From assembly GCF_014349155.1 (NCBI RefSeq), contig NZ_JACSIT010000040.1, positions 1 through 64,000 of the forward strand: a DNA stretch of 64,000 bases, in the 5' to 3' direction. Each line of letters starts with the position of its first letter. The first letter of the stretch is position 1. A program made the translations under genes and the position numbers. The notes beneath the pieces were generated by a model that searched no databases, was not told where the DNA came from, and was given only the letters and a program-made list of their open reading frames with translations. Below, piece by piece: positions 34,418 to 42,759 of the stretch. The stretch is from Neolewinella lacunae (GTDB lineage: Bacteria > Bacteroidota > Bacteroidia > Chitinophagales > Saprospiraceae).

Positions 34418-36547
34418 TCAGAAGCGCCAAATCACCTGCCCGCCCACTTCGGTGCGCCGGGGCAAGCCGGTGGCTTCCAGGCCGGTGCCGACGGTGGTGC
34501 CGTCGTTGAAGAAGGTCTGGGCGATGCGGCCTTCCAGGGTCAGGCGACGGATGCCCTTGTAGCGAAAGAGGAAAAAAGTGCGCGTTCCCCGGCCGTAGTA
34601 AGGCACGACGCGGGCGTTGTAGAGCAGGCCGTTTTCGTACTGGTAGAAGCGAACGTCAAACTCATCGGTATCGAACAGGGCGAAGCGGGTGCTGATGCTC
34701 CAGGGGCCGCGGGGCCGCCAGTGGAGGTCCTGGTAAATCATCATGCCGGTGCGGCGGCCTTCGCGCTCGTCGTCCGTGAAGCCAGCGTCGAGGCGGCTGC
34801 GCCATTCCAGGGTGGGGCTGATGTTGTAACCGAAGTGCAGCCGTCCCTGGAAGCGGGTTTGGGGGATGACGGCCTCCAGGGTCGGGAATAAATCGCCTTG
34901 CCCGCCGATGCCTTTGGTTTCGGAGCGGAGTTCGAGGTAAGCTTCGAGCTTGCGTTTTTCCCAGTAGGTGAGGCGGAAGCGGTATTCGTGGCCCTGGTCT
35001 GGCCCATCGACGTTGAAGCGGAAGTAGGGGAAGCGGAACAGGTCGTAGTAGGCATTGATGCGCCAGTGCCGCCCGGGCCGCATTTCGAGGCCGAAGTAAA
35101 GTCCTTCCTCATTGCGCGCGCCGCTGCCTTCGGCGAAGGGATTGGCGTTGAGGGCCTGGTAATCCCGCTCGTAGCGGCGGTAGACGGCCGAGAGATCGAC
35201 GTAGCGGTCCAGGCCCAGCATCAGGCCGTGCAGCTGGGCGGTGGCACCGTTGTCGGAAGCGGCCACTTCCCCGAAGAAGGTAAAATTGCGCAGGCGGTAG
35301 CGGTAGTCGAGGCTGGCGTTCTGCAGGTCGGTGCCCCGGAAAAAGAAGCGGTTGTACACCTGGTCGCGGATTTCCAGCGGCCGGCTCAGGTGTTCGCCCA
35401 GGAAGTTGAGCCCCAACTGCAGGCGCTGGCTGGCCCGCAGGCGAAGGCTGCCGCCGTAGCTGGTTTGCACGACGGCGTTGCGGTCTTCCACCTCACTGGG
35501 GGTGCGGTTAAGGCCCGTCAGGTTGAGGGAGGTGACGCCGAGGAGTTGCTCGGGGTCCAACTCCGTGGTGTCCTGGACGGAAACGAGGTTGGCCGTGCGG
35601 CCGCGCCGACTGCCGAAGACGGTAAGTTCCAGTTTTTCGCCCAGTGCCAGGGTGGTGGCTGCGCCGCGCATGAAGTTGAATTCGCTGACGCTCGTGTAGG
35701 GCCGCAGTACCGGTCCGCCGCGCCCGACGTTGGTAGACTGGATGCTTTTCCCGAAGCCGAAGCCGGTGTAGAGGATGAGTCCCTGGCCGAAGCTGACGTT
35801 AAAATCGCCGAGGGCGACGGCTTTGACGTGGCGGTTGATGCCGCTCAGGAAAAAGTGGGCGCTGTAGTAGTCGAAGCCCCGGCGGGCGTTGTTGGCGGAA
35901 AAAAAGGCTTCGCCCGGGTCCTTTTCGGCCGTGAAGCCGAAGCTCAGTTTATTGCTGTAGCGTTGCCGGAAGCGGAGGTAGAGCCGGTCGGGGCTGCCGA
36001 GGTAATAGTTGGTGCCGTCTTCGGGGCCCAGGGTGTAGCCGCGGGCGGTTTCCAGGTTGCGTTGCCAGCGGGTGAAGAGCTCGCGCTCTCCTTCGGCGAG
36101 CATGCGCGCGAACGGAATTTTGATGTCGTCAAGGTCGCCGCCCACCCGGACGTAGGGCACCAGGCGGCGGATGCTTTCGAGGTCGAAGCTGGGGATGACC
36201 TGCAGCTCGTAGATGCTCAGCAGGCCGTTCATCCGCAGGCGGTAATCGAGCAGCTGGCTGATCTGGATGGGGCTCAGCAGCAGGGTTTCGGCCAGGTCTT
36301 CGTAGGTCGCGCGGTTCAGGTCCAGCGGCCGGCGGCGGTAGGCGCCCAGGACGGTGAAGGCGGCGTTGAATTCAAATTCGTCGCTCTCATCCCCCGTATT
36401 GGCAATAAAATCTTCGATGAGTTGCTCCTGAAACTCCACCCCGTCGTCAATCCGGGCACTGTCCGTCTGCGCAGACAGTAAGAGGCTCCCCAGGAGCAAC
36501 AAGGTACAGAGAAATGGGCGCTGACGCAGGTGCAAAGAAGGGGACAT
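34418..36547 (-). CDS. Helix-hairpin-helix outer-membrane beta-barrel protein
   Basis: 709 residues. Signal segment ~10-26 (LCTLLLLGSLLLSAQ). Residues ~73-125 contain a ComEA-like helix-hairpin-helix (LDLNRATYEDLAETLLLSP, LRMNGLLSIYELQVIP). Residues ~140-709 form a long barrel with alternating strands ending in a terminal aromatic (GGQVIWRF). In Bacteroidota such HHH-plus-barrel proteins are annotated as HHH domain-containing; a role in DNA uptake or in structure is unproven. The ATG and first ~10 codons (MSPSLHLRQRP) lie inside a copy of the dispersed GC-rich element; no other ATG fits before residue ~110. Confidence 0.85.
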   Translation of the reverse strand: MSPSLHLRQRPFLCTLLLLGSLLLSAQTDSARIDDGVEFQEQLIEDFIANTGDESDEFEFNAAFTVLGAYRRRPLDLNRATYEDLAETLLLSPIQISQLLDYRLRMNGLLSIYELQVIPSFDLESIRRLVPYVRVGGDLDDIKIPFARMLAEGERELFTRWQRNLETARGYTLGPEDGTNYYLGSPDRLYLRFRQRYSNKLSFGFTAEKDPGEAFFSANNARRGFDYYSAHFFLSGINRHVKAVALGDFNVSFGQGLILYTGFGFGKSIQSTNVGRGGPVLRPYTSVSEFNFMRGAATTLALGEKLELTVFGSRRGRTANLVSVQDTTELDPEQLLGVTSLNLTGLNRTPSEVEDRNAVVQTSYGGSLRLRASQRLQLGLNFLGEHLSRPLEIRDQVYNRFFFRGTDLQNASLDYRYRLRNFTFFGEVAASDNGATAQLHGLMLGLDRYVDLSAVYRRYERDYQALNANPFAEGSGARNEEGLYFGLEMRPGRHWRINAYYDLFRFPYFRFNVDGPDQGHEYRFRLTYWEKRKLEAYLELRSETKGIGGQGDLFPTLEAVIPQTRFQGRLHFGYNISPTLEWRSRLDAGFTDDEREGRRTGMMIYQDLHWRPRGPWSISTRFALFDTDEFDVRFYQYENGLLYNARVVPYYGRGTRTFFLFRYKGIRRLTLEGRIAQTFFNDGTTVGTGLEATGLPRRTEVGGQVIWRF

Positions 36548-36553
36548 GGAGCA
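36516..36553 (-). repeat. Dispersed GC-rich element, copy 13 (supplies a start codon)
   Basis: On the minus strand TGCTCCATGTCCCC then TTTGCACCTGCG and TCAGCGCCC. The ATG of the HHH gene is the ATG of GCTCCATGTCC in this copy; other copies have CTTGTCC or similar here. Confidence 0.75.
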
Positions 36554-36559
36554 AAGATA

Positions 36560-36805
36560 AGGTACCGTTGCCGCTCCAGGTATTGTCGCAGCTTCAGGTA
36601 TTGTCGTGGCTTTAGCCCAACCCTGGACCGCAGGCTCAACCCTCAGGTACTGTCGCTGCTTTTAGGGCCTTCGGCCGAGGGGGTCGGGCTAAAGCCACGA
36701 CAATACCGGCGGCGCAGGGGTCGGGCTAAACCCCGAGAGGTGGTCGGGCTAAAGCCGCGACAATACCTTCAGCGGGGGTCGGGCTAAAGCCGCGACATTA
36801 CCTTC
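36560..36805. repeat. Cluster of ~22-bp repeats in both orientations
   Basis: Left side: GGTATTGTCG then TGGCTTTAGCCC (36597-36618) and partial copies starting at 36561, 36579 and 36645. Right side: GGGCTAAAGCC then CGACAATACC at 36686, 36746 and 36781. The two sides are inverted and can form a large hairpin. It fills the intergenic space between the HHH gene and the C1 peptidase gene. No gene is visible. Confidence 0.8.
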
Positions 36806-36812
36806 AGTGCCC

Positions 36813-38351
36813 TTACTCGTGGCTAATCTCCACCATGATGGGCACAACGGTGCCCTGGGCACCGGGCTTGACGGTAAACCCTACTTTTCCGGCCTCGTAG
36901 CTTACCATCTTGGGGTCAATGAGGGCATTGCCGAGGGCGGCGGAGATCTTGGCGGTGAGTCCGCCGGAAGTGCTGGCCATGCGGGCCAGCAGGCTATCCA
37001 CGTCCAGGGCCTGCTGGCTGAAGAGCACGAGGAGATAGTCGGTCCCCGGGTTATCGTCCATGCGGATCACCTTGGTATCGCTGGGGAAGGCCAGGACGGA
37101 GTTGCTGCCGACCAACGGAGAAACCTGAGCGTCGTAGGGAAAAATCTTGTTGACTTTCTGGGTCAGGTCGGTAGCGAAAGCGTAGACATAGCCTTCTGCT
37201 TTGGTATTGAGGTAGAAGCGGAAGCGGGTGCCCGAGGGGTAGGCCGAAGCCATGCGGTAGGCCGAAAGTTCCTTGCCAGCCGGTGCATCGTCTTCCACGA
37301 TCAGGTTGCGGGTGGAGATGCGCACTACTGGCATGGGCGTTCCCGTGTTGGTTACGAAGTCCATTCCGCCGGCGGGCAGGGCCTCCGCTACGGGGGCCGG
37401 GGCAGGCGTGGGCGAGGGGGCGGGCGCGGGCGCAGGTGCGGGGGAAGGTGGTGGCGCAGGAGCGGGGGCAGGCGCGGGCACCGGATTTTTAGCGAAGGGG
37501 AAAGCCTGGTACGCCCCGTAGCACAGTGCCCCAGTGGTGGCGTAGGGTACCCAGATGAATCCGCCGTCTCCCCAGTTGGGTCCCCAGGAATTGAGGTAGC
37601 GGAAAGCGCCGCCGTACTTTTCGTCATCGTAGCCCACAATGACCATTGCGTGGGAGCCGTGCTGGGTGGCCGTTGCTTCGGCGGGCAGAGGGTACCAGAC
37701 CTCTTTGCTGGAGTGGAAGCTGTTGTAGAGGGTGTGGCTTACGAGTACGGGGTAGCCCTCGGCGAGTACCTTTTTGATGGCGGTGATTTTTTCGTTGGGG
37801 TCTACGCCTTCTTTGGCGAAGAAGAGGATTTGGAGGTCGCGGATTTTGGCGCTGGAGGCCTCCGCCATCAGCGGATCGAGCATGCCGAAGCGTTGGTCCT
37901 GGCTTCCCGTCAGGCAGGTAAAGGGCAGCGTGGCGTAGCTCGGCACGCCCAGTTCTTTAAAGACCAGGAGCGACCTCGCCGTGGCCAGTCCTTCAAAACA
38001 TTTGTCGTCGCCCTCCTGCTTCAAAATTTCGTAGACCCAGGTGGGGCTATAGGCTAGTTTATCAATTTCGGCGCGGTTGGTGAGTCCGCGCTGCTTGGCT
38101 TCAATGATGGTGCGGAAGTGGTAGGCAGAGCTCCACGCTGCGCAGGTCATGTACTCTCCCTGGTCTCCGGGGGTTGGGCAGTACTGTTCCAGGCTGGCGC
38201 GGGGTGGGAGCAGGGAGCGCGTGCTGGTTTTGGCCTTAAGGGGCAGCGAGTTGTAAAGTTCGGCGTCAAAAACTTCGCCGGTGGGGTAATTGCCTTGGGC
38301 GAAGGTTACGAGGGGCAGGAAAAGGAGCAGGAAGAGCGCGAGTCGTTGCAT
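36813..38351 (-). CDS. C1 (papain-like) peptidase with DUF4384-like C-terminal domain
   Basis: 512 residues. Signal peptide 1-19 (VTFAQG). C1 peptidase domain ~45-290: Gln64 and Cys70 in PGDQGEYMTCAAWSS, His in GSHAMVIVGYDD, Asn in LNSWGPNWGDGG. There is no evident inhibitory prodomain. A Pro/Ala-rich linker follows (~295-330, alternating PAP), then a C-terminal domain (~340-512; ISTRNLI, FRFYLNTKAEGYVYAFATD, DYLLVLFS) that resembles DUF4384. Likely exported to periplasm or surface. Start MQRLALFLLLF is clear. Confidence 0.9.
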   Translation of the reverse strand: MQRLALFLLLFLPLVTFAQGNYPTGEVFDAELYNSLPLKAKTSTRSLLPPRASLEQYCPTPGDQGEYMTCAAWSSAYHFRTIIEAKQRGLTNRAEIDKLAYSPTWVYEILKQEGDDKCFEGLATARSLLVFKELGVPSYATLPFTCLTGSQDQRFGMLDPLMAEASSAKIRDLQILFFAKEGVDPNEKITAIKKVLAEGYPVLVSHTLYNSFHSSKEVWYPLPAEATATQHGSHAMVIVGYDDEKYGGAFRYLNSWGPNWGDGGFIWVPYATTGALCYGAYQAFPFAKNPVPAPAPAPAPPPSPAPAPAPAPSPTPAPAPVAEALPAGGMDFVTNTGTPMPVVRISTRNLIVEDDAPAGKELSAYRMASAYPSGTRFRFYLNTKAEGYVYAFATDLTQKVNKIFPYDAQVSPLVGSNSVLAFPSDTKVIRMDDNPGTDYLLVLFSQQALDVDSLLARMASTSGGLTAKISAALGNALIDPKMVSYEAGKVGFTVKPGAQGTVVPIMVEISHE

Positions 38352-38412
38352 GTTCAGGGATGAATTTTAAATCAGACCAAATGTAAAACCTAATTTGAAA
38401 AGTCGGCGCACT

Positions 38413-39342
38413 TCAAAGCTTACAATTGGCGCGAACGCCCGCCAATAAAGTGGTGCGGGCTTCCACGCTGGCCCAGCCGATGTGGGGAGTGAGCAATAGT
38501 TTGCCAGCGTCGCGGAGAGACATAAAAGGGTGATCTCCGGGGATGGGCTCGGTGGAAAAGACGTCGCTTGCAGCGCCGGCCAGGAGTCCTTCCTGCAGCG
38601 CACGCACGAGGTCGGCTTCGTGGACAATGCCGCCGCGCGCCACGTTGATCAGGTAGGCCGAGGGTTTCATTTTCTGTAATTGGGGATAGCTGATCAGGTT
38701 CCGGGTGGCATCCGTCAGGGGGCAGTGGATGGAAATGACTTCGCAGGTTTGCAGCAGTTCGTCGAGGGCTACGGCGGGGTACGGCTGGTCGGTATTACGG
38801 CCGGAGGTGGAATGATAGACGACTTCCGCCCCGTAGGCGGTGGCCAGTTCGGCCGTCCGCTGGCCGATCGCGCCCATGCCGATGATGCCGTAGCGGGTGC
38901 CCCGGAGTTCGTAGAAGGGTTGCCGCCAGTACGCAAAGGCAGACTGCGCGGCGTAGGTGCCATCGTAGACGGCCTGGTGGAGGTGCAGGAGGTCCATGGA
39001 AAGCGTAAAAAGCAAAGCCAGGGTCAGCTGGGCCACGGCGTTGGTGCTATAGCCGCTGACGTTACGGACGGGAATGCCCCGGCGGGCGGCGGCTTCGTGG
39101 TCGATGTTGTTCATCCCCGTTGCGGCTACGCAGATGAGTTTGAGGTCGGGCAAAGCTTCCAGTTCTGCCGCCCCGAGGACAACCTTGTTGACGATGGCGA
39201 TGTCGGCACCGCGGAGGCGTTCCACCGTTTGTTCGGGCAGGGTGCTGGGGTAGGCGGTGAAGGTGCCGAGTTGGTGGAATTTGGCGAGTTCGTTGGGTAG
39301 GTCGGCGACGGTGGCGGTGTCCAGGAAGACGATTTTTGGCAT
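38413..39342 (-). CDS. D-2-hydroxyacid dehydrogenase (NAD-dependent)
   Basis: 309 residues from ATG 39342 (MPKIVFLDTATV); the longer frame up to 39450 runs into repeats. NAD-binding motif YGIIGMGAIGQR, ARGGIV with the substrate-binding Arg, DVFSTEP with catalytic Glu, and TPHIGWAS with the catalytic His: a complete 2-hydroxyacid dehydrogenase set, glycerate/phosphoglycerate dehydrogenase type. The C-terminal end (RANCKL) is slightly short compared with the usual 315-320 residues. Substrate may be hydroxypyruvate/glycerate; not fixed by sequence. Cytoplasmic, monocistronic. Confidence 0.92.
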   Translation of the reverse strand: MPKIVFLDTATVADLPNELAKFHQLGTFTAYPSTLPEQTVERLRGADIAIVNKVVLGAAELEALPDLKLICVAATGMNNIDHEAAARRGIPVRNVSGYSTNAVAQLTLALLFTLSMDLLHLHQAVYDGTYAAQSAFAYWRQPFYELRGTRYGIIGMGAIGQRTAELATAYGAEVVYHSTSGRNTDQPYPAVALDELLQTCEVISIHCPLTDATRNLISYPQLQKMKPSAYLINVARGGIVHEADLVRALQEGLLAGAASDVFSTEPIPGDHPFMSLRDAGKLLLTPHIGWASVEARTTLLAGVRANCKL

Positions 39343-39369
39343 GGGTTGGGGGCTGCTTGCGCAGCTTTT

Positions 39370-39630
39370 TTGAACCACTAAGTACAGGTTTTTTGGGCTC
39401 CTGCGGAGCTTTTTTTGAACCACTAAGGGCACTAAGAACACTAAGGGCACTAAGTTAGATAAGGCTACATTTCCTTAGCCCCTCTTCGTGTTCTTAGTGG
39501 TTTAAAAAAAGCGCGAAGCGCAAAGTAAAATTGCTGAGCCCCTCTTCGTGTTCTTAGTGGTTTAAAAAAAGCGCGAAGCGCGAAGTAAAAATTGCTGAGT
39601 CCCTTTACGTGTCCTGAGTGGTTCAACCCA
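39370..39630. repeat. Tandem 60-bp repeat and its inverted remnants
   Basis: Two nearly identical 60-bp units (39479-39538 and 39539-39598) with CCCCTCTTCGTGTTCTTAG and TGGTTTAAAAAAAGCGCG, plus a degraded third at 39599-39630. Upstream, 39370-39460, the same words (GAACCACTAAG, CACTAAGAACACTAAGG) appear in the opposite orientation. No coding signal in this 466-bp gap except the later element at 39701. Confidence 0.8.
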
Positions 39631-39700
39631 AAGGGGAGAGAACATTCCCAGCCGAAAAGGGCTTATCTAGCGAGGACGAGGTGGCTGTCCCGGCTTCCAT

Positions 39701-39738
39701 TGCTCCTTGTCCCTTACTTTGCACCTGCGGCCGCGCCC
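39701..39738 (+). repeat. Dispersed GC-rich element, copy 14
   Basis: TGCTCC, TTGTCCCTTA, CTTTGCACCTGCGGCCGCG, CCC: the clearest full short-form copy. It is upstream of the TonB receptor ATG (39809). One frame of this copy reads PLLCTCGRAQ, like a signal-peptide end. Confidence 0.85.
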
Positions 39739-39808
39739 AAATGGGCAAACCGCGCCGCTGCTTTACTTTTCGCCTGGCCCGCAAGCGCCGCCTGTACGTT
39801 TTCCTGAG

Positions 39809-42433
39809 ATGCCCCAACCGATGCGACCACTCTTCTACCGCTACACTTTCCTTGCTTTTTTGCTTTTGTGCCTGGGTACTTCCTTGCGCGCGCAGGAGGC
39901 CGAAGTGCACGGCACGGTAACCGATACCTCGGGGACGCCGCTGATTGGGGCCTACGTGCGGGTCGTCGGTTCGGTGGTACGGGCGGCGTCCGACATTGAC
40001 GGTTACTACGAAATTGAGGTTCCGCCTGGCCGCATTCGCCTGATTGTCAGCTACATCGGCTACGAAAATTTTGATACGGTGCTGGTGGTTTCGCCTGCGG
40101 ACCGCGAGATTCCGCTGGATGTGGTGCTGACCGACGCCTACGCGAGCGCGGGCGAGGTGATCGTTTTTGGCCGCCGCGCCACGGGGCAAGCCCAGGCGCT
40201 GCGCAACCAGCAATCGTCGCTGGTCAACCAAACCATCATCCACTCCGAGGTTTTCAATAAATATCCCGACATCACGATGGCCGAGACCGTTGCCCGGATG
40301 CCCGGCGTGTCCATTATCCGCAGCGTCAGCGAAGGGGAGCTGGTGCAGGTGCGGGGTTTGCCCGAGCAATACACGGCGGTGGACCTCAACGGGCAGCGGC
40401 TGCCCACCGTACAACCCGAACCGGACCAGACGGGGAGCCTGGACATCATCCAGAGTAACCTCGTAGAGGAAGTCCGGGTCATCAAAGCCCGGACGCCGGA
40501 TATGGATGGCGACGCCATTGCCGGAACGGTCGACTTCCGCCTGCGCCAGCCCGAGGAACGCTTTGAAATCCTGCTGCAAGCGGGCGGGGGAGCCAACTTC
40601 GGTTTCCGGGATAACCCCGACCAAAAAGCGGGCATCACCCAGCTGGCGGCCGTACTGAACTCAGAGCTCTCCGACGAAAAAGTTTACGCCCTGGCGGCGG
40701 GCAGTTACCTGCGGCAGGGGCGGGGCAACCGCACCTTTTATTACGACTATACGCCCGACGGAACACCTTTCGCGGCCCGCCCGGCGGACACCGACCGGCA
40801 GACGACGCGGCAGGGTTTTGTAGGAGCGGTGGAGCTCCGCCCCAGCATTTACAACCGCATGCGCCTGAGCTATAACTACTCCGGGCTGGTGGAAGACCTC
40901 GTCAATCGCCAGCTTTACATTACCAACGAAAACGACGAAGCCAGCGTTGGGCGGAGCACGACGGCCTGGACGACCCGACGTGCGCTGGCCCTGGTAGCGC
41001 TGGAAGTGGAAAATAACTTCCCGACGACCCGGATCGACTACCAACTCAGTTTCAGCACCAAGCGCGAGGACCTGGAAGACCGTACCCGTGCCCTGTATTT
41101 TAGTCCGGCGGGTTCCACCCCCACCCTGGCCAGTGCCACGCTGTTGGAAGCCACGCCGTACAGTGCCCTGGCCGGGCAAGCGCTGGAACTGACAACCCGC
41201 TTGCAGGAAAACATTGCGTTGGACGAAGACGTGGCCATCTTCAGCATTAACCTGACCCAGTACCTTTCCGCCGCGAAGACCAGTTTCCTCCAGTTGGGCG
41301 GACGCTACCGGAGTAAGGACCGGTCTTACGGGGTATTCAGCCCCCTGGAAAGTCCGGCCACGGGCGAGCCCACCACCCTGACTCCGGGTACCTTCGGTGA
41401 TGCTCCCCCCCTGCTGGCATCCGCGCCTGACCTGCGGGAGACCCCGCCCGCCTACGCGCTAAAGGAGCGCATTGCGGCCGCCTACGGGATGTACGCGGCC
41501 AATTTCAGCAGCAAATTTTCCGGGACGATGGGCCTGCGCTACGAATACCTGCGGCTGGAGTCGGCAGAAATGGATTTGGACAGTAGTAATTTCGATTATT
41601 TTGACATCTTGCCCAGCCTAAACCTTACCTACCGCTTCCGCCGCGACCGGCAGGTGAAATTCAGTTACTACCAGGCGGTGGCCCGGCCGAACTACGCCAT
41701 TTACCGGGCGGGGCCCGATTTGCCGCTGATCTCTCTTGATCAATTTACGCAGGGCAACCCAGACATTGAACGGACGCAAAGCCGCAATTTCGACCTGGTT
41801 TTTGAGCGCTATGGCCGGAGCGACGGGGTACTGACGGCGGGGATTTACGCCAAGTTTCTCGACGAGCCCACGCTGCAAAGTTCTGCCACGCGCTTTAGTG
41901 AGGGCCGGCCGACTTACCACACGACGACGATCAACATCGACCGGGCGGCGCTGGCCGGTATTGAGCTGGGCTTTTACCAAAACCTCGATTTCCTGAAGCC
42001 GGGCAGCGACCTGCGCTTTTTCAACCTCAATGGCAACTACAATTTCAATGCGCTGAGTGCGGAGAGCAGGACCTTAAACTTTGACGGCTTCACCCTCCCC
42101 CAGGCTCCGCGGCAAACCGCCAACCTGAGCATTGTCTGCAACAACCCACAACAGGGGCTGAGCGTAGTGATTGCGGCCAACTACCGGGGTAAGATCTTCG
42201 ACCGTTTGCTGGACGATCGCCCCGTCTACCGCAACGCCCTGTTTTCGTTGGACCTGGCGGCCGACTACGAAATCGTTAAAGACATCAGCCTGTATTTCCG
42301 GGCCAATAACCTGACGAACAATACCTTCGAGGAATACCTTGGCGAGGCGGGCGAAGACGGGGCCTTGTTGCTGAGCAGCAGCCAGTACGGCACCTGGGGA
42401 GTGGTGGGGGTGCGGTACCAGCCGGGGCGGTGA
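39809..42433 (+). CDS. TonB-dependent receptor
   Basis: 874 residues from ATG 39809 (MPQPMRPLFYR); ATG 39821 is also possible, and the frame is open upstream through the repeat. Signal peptide ends GTSLRAQ near 29. CarboxypepD_reg-like domain ~32-110 (VTDTSGTPLIGAYVRV), plug with YPDITMAETVARMPGVSI, VQVRGLPEQYTAVDLNGQR and DGDAIAGTVDFRL, then a 22-strand-type barrel with RPNYAIYRAG and GNPDIERTQSRN. This is the TonB-receptor subfamily found for siderophores, vitamins or oligosaccharides; no neighbour indicates the ligand. The aromatic C-terminus (WGVVGVRYQPGR) is typical. Confidence 0.9.
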   Translation: MPQPMRPLFYRYTFLAFLLLCLGTSLRAQEAEVHGTVTDTSGTPLIGAYVRVVGSVVRAASDIDGYYEIEVPPGRIRLIVSYIGYENFDTVLVVSPADREIPLDVVLTDAYASAGEVIVFGRRATGQAQALRNQQSSLVNQTIIHSEVFNKYPDITMAETVARMPGVSIIRSVSEGELVQVRGLPEQYTAVDLNGQRLPTVQPEPDQTGSLDIIQSNLVEEVRVIKARTPDMDGDAIAGTVDFRLRQPEERFEILLQAGGGANFGFRDNPDQKAGITQLAAVLNSELSDEKVYALAAGSYLRQGRGNRTFYYDYTPDGTPFAARPADTDRQTTRQGFVGAVELRPSIYNRMRLSYNYSGLVEDLVNRQLYITNENDEASVGRSTTAWTTRRALALVALEVENNFPTTRIDYQLSFSTKREDLEDRTRALYFSPAGSTPTLASATLLEATPYSALAGQALELTTRLQENIALDEDVAIFSINLTQYLSAAKTSFLQLGGRYRSKDRSYGVFSPLESPATGEPTTLTPGTFGDAPPLLASAPDLRETPPAYALKERIAAAYGMYAANFSSKFSGTMGLRYEYLRLESAEMDLDSSNFDYFDILPSLNLTYRFRRDRQVKFSYYQAVARPNYAIYRAGPDLPLISLDQFTQGNPDIERTQSRNFDLVFERYGRSDGVLTAGIYAKFLDEPTLQSSATRFSEGRPTYHTTTINIDRAALAGIELGFYQNLDFLKPGSDLRFFNLNGNYNFNALSAESRTLNFDGFTLPQAPRQTANLSIVCNNPQQGLSVVIAANYRGKIFDRLLDDRPVYRNALFSLDLAADYEIVKDISLYFRANNLTNNTFEEYLGEAGEDGALLLSSSQYGTWGVVGVRYQPGR

Positions 42434-42496
42434 TGTTTCTTTTTGAGGTTGGGGTATTTGTCTGAATTAGGATTTATTGGATGCTAAAATGGGTAA

Positions 42497-42666
42497 GAGT
42501 TTGTCTAAAATTTATAAGAACGAATAATCAATGACTTATGGTTCTGCCAGACAAAAATTTGCGCGCATAGTGAACTACGTGCATTTTTTGTGACGCCAGG
42601 TTCATAGCACGGAGTATTGCGTAGCAAACTGCTTGGTTATCAGGAAGAAAAAATTTAGACAAGCTC
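42497..42666. mobile_element. MITE-like element, 170 bp, TAA target duplication
   Basis: Terminal inverted repeats GAGTTTGTCTAAAATTT and AAATTTAGACAAGCTC, flanked on both sides by TAA (42494-42496 and 42667-42669). An inner palindrome (TGCCAGACAAAAATTTGCG against TTTTTTGTGACGCCAGG) fills the middle. No coding frame. The ends and the 3-bp TAA duplication resemble IS5-family derivatives, which is inference. Confidence 0.65.
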
Positions 42667-42674
42667 TAAGCCCT

Positions 42675-42729
42675 GGCTGAAAGTGTCCCCACCCGAAGGT
42701 CCATGTTTCGAGTGGGGATACCTTCAACC
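42675..42729. repeat. Hairpin element, family 2, copy B
   Basis: GGCTGAAAGTGTCCCCA paired with TGGGGATACCTTCAACC, loop beginning CCCGAA as in copy A at 5879-5932. It is between the convergent TonB receptor and the secreted protein gene, 8 bp after the MITE. Confidence 0.7.
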
Positions 42730-42759
42730 GGGCGTTTATGGAAGCCCGCCCCCAAAAAC

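Noticed and set aside
37380-37480. Pro/Ala repeat as a separate gene or insertion
   Set aside because: It is the flexible linker of the C1 peptidase and stays in frame.
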